DNA of 64,000 nt from Pseudomonas sp. J452. GTDB lineage: Bacteria > Pseudomonadota > Gammaproteobacteria > Pseudomonadales > Pseudomonadaceae. The translations under genes and the position numbers were made by a program. Where the stretch lies: contig NZ_CP088294.1 in the NCBI RefSeq assembly GCF_024666525.1, positions 1,426,001 through 1,490,000 on the forward strand, read 5' to 3'. Under the pieces are notes generated by a model. That model made no database searches and was not told the origin of the DNA. It saw only the letters and a program-made list of their open reading frames with translations. Positions 1-8,322 of this stretch are shown here, one piece after another (the stretch's first letter is position 1; each line of letters starts with the position of its first letter).

Positions 1-194
1 ACGCCGACGCAGAAGATCGAGACGAACGAGTAGCTGGCTGCGCCGAGGCCGCCGGCAGCCAGTTCGGCGGGGCCGAGCCAGCCCATCATCAGGGTGTCGG
101 TGAACACCATCAGCACATGTGCCAGCTGTGCGGCGATCAGCGGGCCGGCCAGGCGGACGAGGGCGAAGAGTTCCAGGCGGGCGGCGGATGACAT
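1..194 (-). CDS. MATE family efflux transporter, N-terminal part (runs off the left edge)
   Basis: Only the first 64 codons are inside the window; the gene reads leftward from an ATG at 192-194. The translation starts MSSAARLELFALVRLAGPLI and continues through a hydrophobic helix to the motif TDTLMMGWLGPAELAAGGLG. The N-terminal helix followed by a D-T-x-M-x-G-x-L-G-x-x-x-L-A-A pattern is typical of NorM-type MATE proteins, inner-membrane antiporters that use a Na+ or H+ gradient to export cationic drugs. It is transcribed away from the LysR-family gene at 330, so the 135-bp gap must hold both promoters and the regulator may control the exporter. Substrate cannot be inferred from this fragment. 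Confidence 0.85.
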   Translation of the reverse strand, partial: MSSAARLELFALVRLAGPLIAAQLAHVLMVFTDTLMMGWLGPAELAAGGLGAASYSFVSIFCVG

Positions 195-329
195 GATTCT
201 GACTCAGGTAGATGGCTTGCCGGACAAATCCTGTACGGCGGAGAATGTCGCCATTCTCCTGAGCCAAGCGAGTTGGCACAAAATGAAAAAGCAGATGCTA
301 TGCATGATTAAAACTCATGGGTTTGCTCG

Positions 330-1259
330 ATGAGCCGGCGCTTGCCGCCGCTCTATGCCCTGCGCGCCTTCGAGGCGGCGGCGCGGCATGCCTCCTTCAC
401 CCGCGCCGCCGAGGAGCTGGCGATCACCCAGAGCGCGGTGAGCCGGCATGTCCGCACCCTCGAGGAACACTTCGCTTGTCGCCTGTTCGAGCGCAAAGGT
501 CGCAACTTGCAGCTCAGTGAAACCGGGCGCACCCTGCTGCCCGGCGTGCGCGATGGTTTCGACGCCCTGGAGCGGGCCTGCACCGCCCTGCGCGCGGATG
601 ACGCGACCCTGCGCCTGAAGGCGCCCTCGACCCTGACCATGCGCTGGTTGCTGGCGCGGCTGTCGCGCTTTCGCCTGCTCAATGCCGATATCGAGGTGCA
701 GCTGACCAGCGCCTGGATGGACGTGGACAAGGTCGACTTCCACCACGAGCCGTTCGACTGCGCCGTGCTGCTCAACAGCGGCGCGGCCTTCCCCGAGGAG
801 TGGGAAGCGGTCGAGCTGTTCGCCGAGTGGCTGATCCCGGTGTGCGCGGTGGATGCACTGAGCGAGCAGCCCTGGGACCTGGCGCGGCTGCAGGCCAGCG
901 AGTTGCTGCATCCGACCCCGGATCGCCGCGACTGGCGTCAGTGGCTGCAGGCCATGGGCCTGGCCGAGCAAGTGCCGCTCAAGGGCGGCCAGGTATTCGA
1001 CACCCTGGAACTGGGCATGGTCGCCGCCGCCCGTGGCTATGGCGTGTCGATCGGCGACCTGGTGATGATCGCCGAGGACGTCGCCCAGGGTCGCCTCGGC
1101 TTGCCCTGGCCTAGCGCGGTGCCCAGCGGCTGCAGCTACTACCTGGTGTGGCCGCGTGGTCGTCGGGGCGAAGAGCGCCTGCGCCGGCTGCGCGATTTCC
1201 TGGTGGCCGAAGTGGCGGCGATGCAGTTGCCGGATGTGGCGCGGGTCAGATCGGCTTAG
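330..1259 (+). CDS. LysR-family transcriptional regulator (GcvA-like)
   Basis: 309 aa, usual LTTR length. Residues about 1-65 form the winged helix-turn-helix, with the recognition region FTRAAEELAITQSAVSRHVR and the following R-L-F-E-R; residues from about 90 form the periplasmic-binding-like effector domain. The opening LPPLYALRAFEAAARHASFT resembles the GcvA/AmpR branch. It is divergent from the MATE exporter gene and ends 4 bp inside the convergent comM gene. LTTRs often control the divergent neighbour, so control of the exporter is a reasonable inference. The effector is unknown and no clear T-N11-A operator was picked out in 195-329. No strong Shine-Dalgarno precedes this ATG. Confidence 0.9.
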   Translation: MSRRLPPLYALRAFEAAARHASFTRAAEELAITQSAVSRHVRTLEEHFACRLFERKGRNLQLSETGRTLLPGVRDGFDALERACTALRADDATLRLKAPSTLTMRWLLARLSRFRLLNADIEVQLTSAWMDVDKVDFHHEPFDCAVLLNSGAAFPEEWEAVELFAEWLIPVCAVDALSEQPWDLARLQASELLHPTPDRRDWRQWLQAMGLAEQVPLKGGQVFDTLELGMVAAARGYGVSIGDLVMIAEDVAQGRLGLPWPSAVPSGCSYYLVWPRGRRGEERLRRLRDFLVAEVAAMQLPDVARVRSA

Positions 1260-2749
1260 CCGGCGGCCGGGCGGTACTGCAGGGCTTCGGCCAGGTGCGC
1301 ACGGCTGATCTGTTCGAGTTCCTGCAGGTCGGCCAGGGTGCGCGCCACCTTTAGCAGGCGGTGGGCGGCGCGTAGCGACAGGTTGAGGCGCTCGCAGGCA
1401 CTTTCCAGCCAACGCTGGTCGTCGGCCTGCAGCGGGCAGTGCTGGCGCAAACCCGGCAGGTCGAGAAAGGCATTGGCGCAGCCCTGCCGGCGCATCTGCC
1501 GCTGCCGCGCGTTGGCGACTTCGGCGGCGACGCTGGCGCTGTTCTGTCCACTCTCGGGGTCGGCGTGCAGCGCGGTGCTTTCCCGGGCCACGGTCAGATG
1601 CAGGTCGATACGGTCGAGCAGCGGCCCGGACAGTTTGCCGCGGTAGCGCTGAATCTGTTCCGTGCTGCAGCGACAGCGCCCGCTGGGGTCACCCAGATAG
1701 CCGCAAGGACAGGGATTCATCGCTGCCACCAGCTGGAATCGAGCGGGAAAACGTACCTTGTCGCGCGCTCGGGCAATCACGATCTGCCCGCTTTCCAGTG
1801 GCTCGCGTAGCACCTCCAAGACCTTGCGATCGAATTCCGGCAGTTCGTCCAGAAACAACACGCCCTGATGGGCCAGGGTGATCTCGCCGGGCTGCGGGCG
1901 ACTGCCGCCACCGACCAGCGCCGGCCCGGAGGCACTGTGATGCGGCTGGCGAAAGGGTCGTTGCGGCCAGCTGGTCAGCGGCGCCTGGCTGGCCACCGAG
2001 TGGATGGCGGCCACCTGCAGGGCTTCTTCTTCATCGAGTGGCGGCAACAGCCCGGGCAGGCGGCTGGCCAGTAGGGTCTTGCCGGTGCCCGGTGGTCCGG
2101 TAAACAGCAGGTTATGCCCGCCACTGGCGGCGATCAGCAGGGCGCGCTTGGCCGCCAGCTGGCCCTGCACTTCGGCCAGGTCCGGGTAGGGCGTGCAGGT
2201 GCGCAGCAAGCCGCCGGCTTGGTATGGCGCCAGTGGGGTGTGGCCATTGAGGTGGGCGGCGAGCTGCAGCAGGTGCTCGACGGCCAGCACGTTCAGGCCG
2301 GAGGCCAGGCAGGCTTCCTCGGCATTGGCGTTTGGCACCACTAAGGTGCGTCCGGCCGCGCGCGCAGCCAGGGCGGCGGGCAATACGCCCTGAACCGGGC
2401 GTACGGCACCGGACAGCGCCAGTTCGCCGAGGCATTCCAGATTGGCCAGGCTGGCGGCAGGCACCTGGCCGCTGGCAGCCAGCACGCCGAGGGCGATGGC
2501 CAGGTCGAAACGCCCGCCATCCTTAGGTAGGTCGGCCGGTGCCAGGTTGAGGGTGATGCGTCGGGTGGGGAATTCGAAGCCGGAAGTGAGGATGGCGCTG
2601 CGCACGCGGTCCTTGCTTTCTTTCACCGCCGTTTCCGGCAGGCCGACCAGGGCCATGCTCGGCAGGCCGTTGGCCAGATGGGCTTCGACGGTAACGGCCG
2701 GCGCTTCGACGCCGACCTGGGCACGGCTGTGGACTATGGCCAGGGACAT
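1256..2749 (-). CDS. comM: YifB/ComM family AAA+ ATPase
   Basis: About 497 aa. The N-terminal ~165 residues are the Lon-S5-like ChlI domain (VGLPETAVKESKDRVRSAI), followed by a Mg-chelatase-type AAA+ domain with Walker A GPPGTGKT near residue 220, Walker B FLDELPEF, and a C-terminal ChlI domain with a Cys cluster NPCPCGYLGDPSGRCRC. ComM is a hexameric helicase that drives branch migration during natural transformation in Vibrio and Acinetobacter and is widespread outside competent species. The start is placed at the ATG at 2747-2749 because AAGGAG lies 5 bases upstream; an in-frame GTG two codons earlier overlaps that site. It overlaps the convergent LysR gene by 4 bp. Confidence 0.93.
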   Translation of the reverse strand: MSLAIVHSRAQVGVEAPAVTVEAHLANGLPSMALVGLPETAVKESKDRVRSAILTSGFEFPTRRITLNLAPADLPKDGGRFDLAIALGVLAASGQVPAASLANLECLGELALSGAVRPVQGVLPAALAARAAGRTLVVPNANAEEACLASGLNVLAVEHLLQLAAHLNGHTPLAPYQAGGLLRTCTPYPDLAEVQGQLAAKRALLIAASGGHNLLFTGPPGTGKTLLASRLPGLLPPLDEEEALQVAAIHSVASQAPLTSWPQRPFRQPHHSASGPALVGGGSRPQPGEITLAHQGVLFLDELPEFDRKVLEVLREPLESGQIVIARARDKVRFPARFQLVAAMNPCPCGYLGDPSGRCRCSTEQIQRYRGKLSGPLLDRIDLHLTVARESTALHADPESGQNSASVAAEVANARQRQMRRQGCANAFLDLPGLRQHCPLQADDQRWLESACERLNLSLRAAHRLLKVARTLADLQELEQISRAHLAEALQYRPAAG

Positions 2750-2788
2750 GATCACTCCTTGATCAGGTCGCCGGCCGCTGATCGGTGA

Positions 2789-3049
2789 TCAGTCGGCGGG
2801 CGGGTTTGGCTGCGCTTCCAGGGCGGCCACCTTGGCCTCCAGGGCTTCCAGGCGGGCGCGGGTGCGCGCCAGAACAACCATCTGGCTGTCGAATTCGTCG
2901 CGGCTGACCAGGTCCAGTTTGCTGAACGCACTCTGCAGCAGCACCTTGAATTGCGCCTCGAACTCGCTGCGTGGCAGCGGCGTTTCGCCGTTGAACAGGC
3001 GGGAGGCGTGGCTGGTCAGGGCGTCGAGCAGGGCTTTGGGCGGCAGCAT
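2789..3049 (-). CDS. ubiK: Ubiquinone biosynthesis accessory factor UbiK (BMFP/YqiC family)
   Basis: 86 aa from the ATG at 3047-3049 (MLPPKALLDALTSHASRLFN). The protein is an N-terminal amphipathic segment followed by a C-terminal coiled coil (ARTRARLEALEAKVAALEAQ), the layout of UbiK/BMFP proteins. UbiK is an accessory factor of the cytosolic Ubi complex and binds UbiJ, supporting aerobic ubiquinone synthesis. An upstream in-frame start at 3088 would add 13 residues that do not look like the family. It lies just upstream of comM on the same strand, with a 39-bp gap, and is divergent from glnK, the same arrangement as in P. aeruginosa. Confidence 0.88.
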   Translation of the reverse strand: MLPPKALLDALTSHASRLFNGETPLPRSEFEAQFKVLLQSAFSKLDLVSRDEFDSQMVVLARTRARLEALEAKVAALEAQPNPPAD

Positions 3050-3153
3050 GATGGGGGTTCCGGAGTCAGACGGGCGCCAGTGTAGCACGCAGCCCCTGGC
3101 GCCACGGCGCAGGGCATGACTGCACGGTTTTTGACCACTGCTGGTGTTTGCTG

Positions 3154-3170
3154 TGCACCGTTTACGTGCA
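3154..3170 (+). promoter_or_regulatory. Candidate NtrC binding site upstream of glnK
   Basis: The 17-mer TGCACCGTTTACGTGCA matches the NtrC consensus TGCACC-N5-GGTGCA with a single mismatch. Its centre is about 110 bp upstream of the transcription start predicted from the sigma-54 promoter, close to the -108 enhancer position of enteric glnA. A weaker half-site (TGCAC at 3121) lies about 33 bp further out. Binding is inferred from sequence only. Confidence 0.65.
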
Positions 3171-3245
3171 ATGACTCGCTGGTCGAAAACCTGATAACCC
3201 CGGTTTATTGGGCTAACTCCATGAAATCAGGGCATTTGTCATAGC

Positions 3246-3261
3246 TGGCAAGCTTTCTGCT
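3246..3261 (+). promoter_or_regulatory. Sigma-54 (-24/-12) promoter of glnK-amtB
   Basis: TGGCAAGCTTTCTGCT matches the RpoN consensus TGGCAC-N5-TTGCA with the invariant GG and GC dinucleotides spaced by exactly 10 bases. It predicts transcription starting near 3272, leaving a leader of about 190 nt before glnK. Together with the NtrC-like site it indicates nitrogen-limitation control of the operon, as is known for glnK-amtB in other proteobacteria. Confidence 0.72.
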
Positions 3262-3277
3262 AAGTGACCTGTGACGT

Positions 3278-3302
3278 GTGCACCGATGCAGTACCGGTGC
3301 AC
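3278..3302 (+). repeat. Inverted repeat in the predicted glnK leader
   Basis: GTGCACCG (3278-3285) and CGGTGCAC (3295-3302) are perfect 8-bp arms around a 9-base spacer. The motif resembles an NtrC half-site pair but with the wrong spacing, and it lies just downstream of the predicted transcription start. It could be a 5' hairpin or a low-affinity or repressing operator. Nothing else recognisable was seen between it and the glnK start. Confidence 0.5.
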
Positions 3303-3365
3303 GGAGTGAGGCGGGGGGAATGCTTCACTGCATGCGGTTGGTTGGCACTGGAAAGGTCGGCGTGA

Positions 3366-3800
<435 letters not shown>

Positions 3801-3835
3801 GCCTCAGAACCTCACACGCCCCAGGAGAAAACAAT

Positions 3836-5152
3836 ATGACTCTGCGTAAGATCGCAGGGCTAGGAGCCCTCTTGTCCCTCGTTACCCCTGGCCTGGCCAT
3901 GGCTGACGAGGTTGTCCTCAACTCTGGCGACACCGCCTGGATGCTGACCGCCACCATTCTGGTGCTGCTCATGACCATCCCGGGCCTGGCGCTGTTCTAC
4001 GGCGGCATGGTCCGCTCGAAGAACATCCTCTCGGTAATGATGCAGTGTTTTGCCATCACCGGTCTGATCAGCATCCTGTGGGTCGTCTACGGCTACAGCA
4101 TCGCGTTCGACACCACCGGCATGGAGCAGGGCGTTGTTAACTTCAACTCCTTCGTCGGCGGCCTGTCCAAGGCGTTCCTCGCTGGTCTGACCCCGAGCAG
4201 CCTGATTGGCGCCTTCCCGGAAAGCGTGTTCATCACCTTCCAGATGACCTTCGCCATCATCACTCCGGCCCTGATCGTCGGTGCCTTCGCTGAGCGCATG
4301 AAGTTCTCCGCGATGCTGATCTTCATGGCGGTGTGGTTCACCCTGGTCTATGCACCGATCGCACACATGGTCTGGTCCGGCAACGGCGGCCTGATGTGGG
4401 ACTGGGGCGTACTGGACTTCGCTGGTGGCACCGTGGTGCACATCAACGCCGGTATCGCTGGCCTGGTTGCCTGCATCGTACTGGGCAAGCGCAAAGGCTT
4501 CCCGACCACCGCCATGGCTCCGCACAACCTGGGCTACACCCTGGTCGGCGCAGCGATGCTGTGGGTAGGCTGGTTCGGCTTCAACGCCGGTTCTGCCATC
4601 GCTGCCAACGGCACTGCCGGTATGGCCATGCTGGTTACCCAGATCGCTACCGCCGCTGCAGCCCTGGGCTGGATGGGCGCCGAGTGGATCACCCACGGTA
4701 AGCCGAGCGCCCTGGGCATCGCCTCCGGTGTGGTTGCCGGCCTGGTCGCCATCACCCCGGCTGCCGGTACCGCTGGCCCGATGGGTGCCATCGTGATCGG
4801 TCTGTCCGCTGGCGTGATCTGCTTCTTCTGCGCCACCAGCCTGAAGCGCAAGCTGGGCTACGACGACTCCCTGGACGCCTTCGGTGTACACGGTATCGGC
4901 GGCATCGTCGGCGCCTTGCTGACCGGCGTGTTCGCGGCACCGGCCCTGGGTGGCTTCGGTACCGTTGAAGACATCGGCGCGCAACTGTTCATCCAGTTCA
5001 AGGGTGTTGCCTTCACCGTTATCTACACCGCCGTGGTCACCTTCGTGATCCTGAAAGTGCTGGACATGGTGATGGGCCTGCGTGTCAGCGAAGAAGCCGA
5101 GACCGTCGGTCTCGACCTCTCCGAGCACAACGAGCGCGGCTACAACCTGTAA
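3836..5152 (+). CDS. amtB: Ammonium transporter AmtB (first copy)
   Basis: 438 aa. Residues 1-23 look like a cleavable signal peptide (MTLRKIAGLGALLSLV...AMA), followed by 11 predicted membrane helices. The conserved pore residues are visible: the Asp and His of GVLDFAGGTVVHINAG (equivalent to D160/H168 of E. coli AmtB) and the second pore His in DAFGVHGIGG. The C-terminal cytosolic tail is of the type that contacts GlnK. The protein is a trimeric NH4+/NH3 channel-transporter of the inner membrane used under low ammonium. It follows glnK at 35 bp and is closed by the terminator at 5171, so it forms a two-gene sigma-54-driven operon. Confidence 0.97.
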   Translation: MTLRKIAGLGALLSLVTPGLAMADEVVLNSGDTAWMLTATILVLLMTIPGLALFYGGMVRSKNILSVMMQCFAITGLISILWVVYGYSIAFDTTGMEQGVVNFNSFVGGLSKAFLAGLTPSSLIGAFPESVFITFQMTFAIITPALIVGAFAERMKFSAMLIFMAVWFTLVYAPIAHMVWSGNGGLMWDWGVLDFAGGTVVHINAGIAGLVACIVLGKRKGFPTTAMAPHNLGYTLVGAAMLWVGWFGFNAGSAIAANGTAGMAMLVTQIATAAAALGWMGAEWITHGKPSALGIASGVVAGLVAITPAAGTAGPMGAIVIGLSAGVICFFCATSLKRKLGYDDSLDAFGVHGIGGIVGALLTGVFAAPALGGFGTVEDIGAQLFIQFKGVAFTVIYTAVVTFVILKVLDMVMGLRVSEEAETVGLDLSEHNERGYNL

Positions 5153-5170
5153 GCCCTGCTGATGTGCAAA

Positions 5171-5197
5171 ACGCCCGGTTCGCCGGGCGTTTTTTTG
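5171..5197 (+). terminator. Rho-independent terminator after amtB
   Basis: ACGCCCGG and CCGGGCGT form a perfect 8-bp stem around a TTCG tetraloop (5171-5190), followed at once by seven T. It separates the glnK-amtB operon from the second ammonium transporter gene. Confidence 0.9.
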
Positions 5198-5244
5198 TCC
5201 GCGCCAACGGCGGCGCAAGGTGTAACCGTACAACGGAGTACGTG

Positions 5245-6495
5245 ATGGAAAGCACAGCCCTGATTCCCCTGCAGTACGCGTTCGATACCTTCTATTTCCT
5301 GATCTGTGGTGCATTGGTGATGTGGATGGCGGCAGGCTTCGCCATGCTCGAATCCGGCCTGGTACGGGCGAAGAACACCACGGAAATCCTCACCAAGAAC
5401 ATCGTGCTCTACGCCCTGGCGTGCGTGATGTACCTGCTGTTCGGCTACTACCTGATGTACAGCGGTGACGCCGGTGGCGTGCTGCCCAATCTCGGCTTTT
5501 TGATCGGCGCTGAGCATGCGCTTGAAACCGTCGCCGCCGGTGGCGAGGGTGCGCCCTACTACGCCAAGCGCGCCGACTTCTTCTTCCAGGTGGTATTCGT
5601 CGCCACCGCCATGTCGATCGTCTCCGGTGCGGTGGCCGAGCGCATGAAGCTGTGGGCCTTCCTGGCTTTTGCCGTGGTCATGTGCGGCGTGATCTACCCG
5701 GTGGAAGGTTACTGGACCTGGGGCGGCGGTTTCCTCAAGGAAGCCGGCTTCAAGGATTTCGCCGGTTCCGGCATCGTCCACCTGGCGGGCGCCACCGCGG
5801 CGCTGGCCGGGGTGATCCTGCTCGGCGCGCGCAAGGGCAAGTACGGCAGCAATGGCCAGATCAACGCGATCCCCGGCGCCAACCTGCCGCTGGCGACCCT
5901 CGGTACCTTCATCCTGTGGTTCGGCTGGTTCGGCTTCAACGGCGGCTCGCAGCTGAAGATGAGCACCATCAGCGATGCCAACGCGGTGGCCTCGGTGTTC
6001 GTCAACACCAACCTGGCCGCGGCCGGCGGCCTGCTGGCGGCGCTGGTGGTGGCGCGCATCCTGTTCGGCAAGGCCGACCTGACCATGATCCTCAACGGTG
6101 CCCTGGCCGGCCTGGTGGCGATCACCGCCGAGCCGTCCACGCCGACCGGTGTGCAAGCGGCGCTGATCGGTGCGGTGGGCGGTGTGCTGGTGGTGTTCAG
6201 CATCCTGCTGCTGGACAAACTGCGTATCGATGACCCGGTCGGCGCCATCTCGGTGCACGGTGTCAGCGGCATCTGGGGTGTGCTGGCCGTACCGCTGACC
6301 AACAGCAGTGCCAGTTTTGCCGCGCAGCTGCTGGGCGTGGCCTGCATCTTCGCCTGGGTGTTCGTCGCCAGCCTGCTGGCCTGGGGTCTGATCAAGCTGG
6401 TCATGGGCCTGCGTGTCAGCGAGGAAGACGAGTACGAAGGCGTCGACATCGTCGAATGCGGCATGGAGTCCTACCCGGAGTTCACCCGTAAGTAA
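5245..6495 (+). CDS. Ammonium transporter, second paralogue
   Basis: 416 aa, Amt/Mep/Rh family. Pore residues are conserved: the Asp/His pair in GFKDFAGSGIVHLAGA and the second pore His in GAISVHGVSGIWG. Unlike the first copy it has no obvious cleaved signal peptide, and it ends in a different tail (VDIVECGMESYPEFTRK). The start is set at 5245 because GGAG lies 6 bases upstream; the open frame extends back through the amtB terminator. A strong terminator separates it from amtB, so expression is either read-through or from a promoter in 5198-5244 that I could not identify. Tandem amtB paralogues are known in some pseudomonads, including P. stutzeri. Whether it also binds GlnK is unknown. Confidence 0.93.
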   Translation: MESTALIPLQYAFDTFYFLICGALVMWMAAGFAMLESGLVRAKNTTEILTKNIVLYALACVMYLLFGYYLMYSGDAGGVLPNLGFLIGAEHALETVAAGGEGAPYYAKRADFFFQVVFVATAMSIVSGAVAERMKLWAFLAFAVVMCGVIYPVEGYWTWGGGFLKEAGFKDFAGSGIVHLAGATAALAGVILLGARKGKYGSNGQINAIPGANLPLATLGTFILWFGWFGFNGGSQLKMSTISDANAVASVFVNTNLAAAGGLLAALVVARILFGKADLTMILNGALAGLVAITAEPSTPTGVQAALIGAVGGVLVVFSILLLDKLRIDDPVGAISVHGVSGIWGVLAVPLTNSSASFAAQLLGVACIFAWVFVASLLAWGLIKLVMGLRVSEEDEYEGVDIVECGMESYPEFTRK

Positions 6496-6512
6496 GTCCA
6501 AGCGTTGCTTTG

Positions 6513-6542
6513 CAAGGGGCGCTGCGGCGCCCTTTGTCTTTT
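6513..6542 (+). terminator. Terminator after the second ammonium transporter gene
   Basis: CAAGGGGCGC and GCGCCCTTTG form a 10-bp stem with one G-T wobble around TGCG (6513-6536), followed by TCTTTTCT. The stem is strong and the T tract moderate. Confidence 0.7.
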
Positions 6543-6677
6543 CTGGCTTCTGCGCAGGGCTGGGGTGCTACATCACTAAAGTTGCAATTAACTGTATTTG
6601 TTCTGCTGCGCCTAGGTGAAATACGCGCGGACAGGCCCTAAAATGCGCCCGCAACGAGATCTGCAGGTACGCCGGTG

Positions 6678-7103
6678 ATGTGGCTGCAACGAGTGATTAC
6701 CCTGGGTGCCAGGGCGCGCGGTTTCCACCTGGTGACGGATGAGCTTCTCGCCGGCTTGCCGGAGCTGCGCACTTGTCGAGTTGGCCTGCTGCACCTGTGG
6801 CTGCAGCACACTTCGGCCTCGCTGACCGTCAACGAGAATGCCGATGGTGCGGTGCGACGTGACTTCGAGCGCTTCTTCGGGCGTCTTGTGCCCCGGGGCG
6901 CAGACGGCTACGAGCACGATTACGAAGGACCGGATGATCTGCCGGCACATTTCAAGTCCAGTCTGCTGGGCTGTCAGCTAAGCCTGCCGATAACCTCGGG
7001 GCAGCTGGCGCTGGGTACCTGGCAAGGGATTTACCTCGGTGAACACCGGGATCGGGGCGGCGCCCGCCGTGTGCTGGCGACGCTCCAGGGTGAGCTCGCA
7101 TGA
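6678..7103 (+). CDS. YjbQ family protein (UPF0047; secondary thiamine-phosphate synthase type)
   Basis: 141 aa. It carries the family signatures [20 protein letters not shown] and [19 protein letters not shown]. The conserved His and Glu residues of the fold line one pocket. E. coli YjbQ can substitute weakly for thiamine-phosphate synthase, but the physiological role of the family is unsettled. The ATG at 6678 is used; a GTG one codon upstream (6675) is an equally possible start. It follows the ammonium genes with no shared promoter evident and precedes sutA, as in P. aeruginosa. Confidence 0.88.
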   Translation: MWLQRVITLGARARGFHLVTDELLAGLPELRTCRVGLLHLWLQHTSASLTVNENADGAVRRDFERFFGRLVPRGADGYEHDYEGPDDLPAHFKSSLLGCQLSLPITSGQLALGTWQGIYLGEHRDRGGARRVLATLQGELA

Positions 7104-7200
7104 GGCACGGGCAATGGCCCATGAATTTTTTCTGGCGGCGTTTGCAATGCACGCGGCTGGGCTATAACTAACCTGCTTTGCGTAAGTCATGAGGTAGAAC

Positions 7201-7530
7201 ATGAGCGACGAAGAACTGGAACAAGACGAACTCGAAGCTGGCGACGAGGACGAAGGCGAGGAGCTGGAAGCGGCCGACGACGATGTCGCGGACGATAGCG
7301 AAGACAGCGGCTCCGATGTCCCCAGCGTCAAGCCTGGCAAGAAAGCCAAGGCGGCGGTGGATGTCGAGGAACTGCCGAGTGTAGAAGCCAAGCAGAAGGA
7401 GCGCGACGCCCTGGCCAAGGCCATGGAAGAGTTCCTCTCGCGTGGTGGCAAGGTGCAGGAAGTCGAGGCCAACGTCGTCGCCGATCCGCCCAAGAAGCCG
7501 GACAGCAAGTACGGTAGCCGCCCCATCTGA
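7201..7530 (+). CDS. sutA: SutA, RNA-polymerase-binding growth-arrest regulator
   Basis: 109 aa and extremely acidic in the first 45 residues (MSDEELEQDELEAGDEDEGE...), then a basic stretch GKKAKAA, a helical segment PSVEAKQKERDALAKAMEEF and the tail PPKKPDSKYGSRPI. This layout and the near-invariant C-terminal half match SutA of P. aeruginosa, a small largely disordered protein that binds RNA polymerase and raises transcription of rRNA and other genes during slow growth. The acidic N-terminus is the part expected to vary between species. It has its own ATG and is closed by the terminator at 7544. Confidence 0.92.
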   Translation: MSDEELEQDELEAGDEDEGEELEAADDDVADDSEDSGSDVPSVKPGKKAKAAVDVEELPSVEAKQKERDALAKAMEEFLSRGGKVQEVEANVVADPPKKPDSKYGSRPI

Positions 7531-7543
7531 GGCCGCTAGCGTG

Positions 7544-7577
7544 ATGAAAAAGCCCGCCAATCGGCGGGCTTTTTCAT
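7544..7577 (+). terminator. Bidirectional terminator between sutA and the HAD gene
   Basis: A perfect 15-bp stem, ATGAAAAAGCCCGCC (7544-7558) and its complement (7563-7577) around AATC, carries A runs on one side and T runs on the other. It can terminate both converging transcripts. Confidence 0.92.
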
Positions 7578-7629
7578 GTCTGGCTGACGGCGGAGTCAGT
7601 CGCGAGCGCTGCTCTGCCCATCTGTGCCA

Positions 7630-8322
7630 CTACCAGCGTTCCAGCAGCGCCGGCAGTTCGGCCAGGCTGGCGATCTGTGCATCCGGCAGTACATCGCCTT
7701 CCCAGGCTTTGCCCTGCGGGTTGAACCAGATTGCGCGCATGCCGGCGGCACGCGCTCCGGCGATATCGTCGCTGGGGTGGTCGCCGATATGCACGGCCTG
7801 CGCGGCTGCCACTCCGGCGCGCTGCAGGGCGGTCTGGAACGGATGCGGGTCGGGCTTGCCGACCCCCAGTTCCTCGGCGCACAGGGCGAACTGGAAGTAG
7901 TCGGCCAGGCCCAGGCGGCGTACGTCGGCATTGCCGTTGGTGATCACTCCGAGGCTGAAGCGCAGGGCCAGGCGCTCCAGGGTCGGGTGCACTTCGGGAA
8001 ACAGCTCGACCCGGTGGCGGGCGGCGAGAAACACCTGGAAGCCCTGTTCGGCCAGTTCACGCGACTCGGCCTCGGCATAGCCGGCGTCCTCCAGGGCGTG
8101 AAAGAGGATGCGCCGGCGCAGCTCGCTGAGGCGGTGCTTGAGCATCGGCTCGGCGCTCAGCAGGCGGCTACGGATCGCCCACAGGTGCTCGATCGGCACC
8201 GGCCCCAGGCGTGGCGCCTGGGCGGCCAGCCAGTCGCGCAGGCTGGCCTCGGCACCGTGCATCACCGGCGCCACATCCCACAGGGTGTCATCGAGGTCGA
8301 AGGTGATCAGACGCAGGCTCAT
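7630..8322 (-). CDS. HAD-superfamily hydrolase, subfamily IA
   Basis: 230 aa. Motif I is FDLDDTLW (nucleophile Asp9, general acid Asp11), motif II is VITNGNAD, motif III is the Lys in GKPDPHPF, and motif IV is [15 protein letters not shown] helical cap lies between motifs I and II, as in phosphoglycolate or nucleotide phosphatases of the YjjG/Gph group. The substrate cannot be read from sequence. It is the last gene of the leftward lptM-lysA-dapF-DUF484-xerC operon and overlaps the xerC stop codon as ATGA, implying translational coupling. Confidence 0.92.
   Translation of the reverse strand: MSLRLITFDLDDTLWDVAPVMHGAEASLRDWLAAQAPRLGPVPIEHLWAIRSRLLSAEPMLKHRLSELRRRILFHALEDAGYAEAESRELAEQGFQVFLAARHRVELFPEVHPTLERLALRFSLGVITNGNADVRRLGLADYFQFALCAEELGVGKPDPHPFQTALQRAGVAAAQAVHIGDHPSDDIAGARAAGMRAIWFNPQGKAWEGDVLPDAQIASLAELPALLERW

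Noticed and set aside
3278..3302. Second NtrC enhancer
   Set aside because: The arms match NtrC half-sites, but the spacing is 9 instead of about 3-5 bases and it lies at or after the predicted start, so I list it only as an inverted repeat.
3860..5314. Long antisense frames over amtB (484 codons) and over the second transporter (5140-6501)
   Set aside because: Low-complexity His/Gln/Asp/Gly translations mirrored from the hydrophobic transporter codons; no start signals and no family resemblance.
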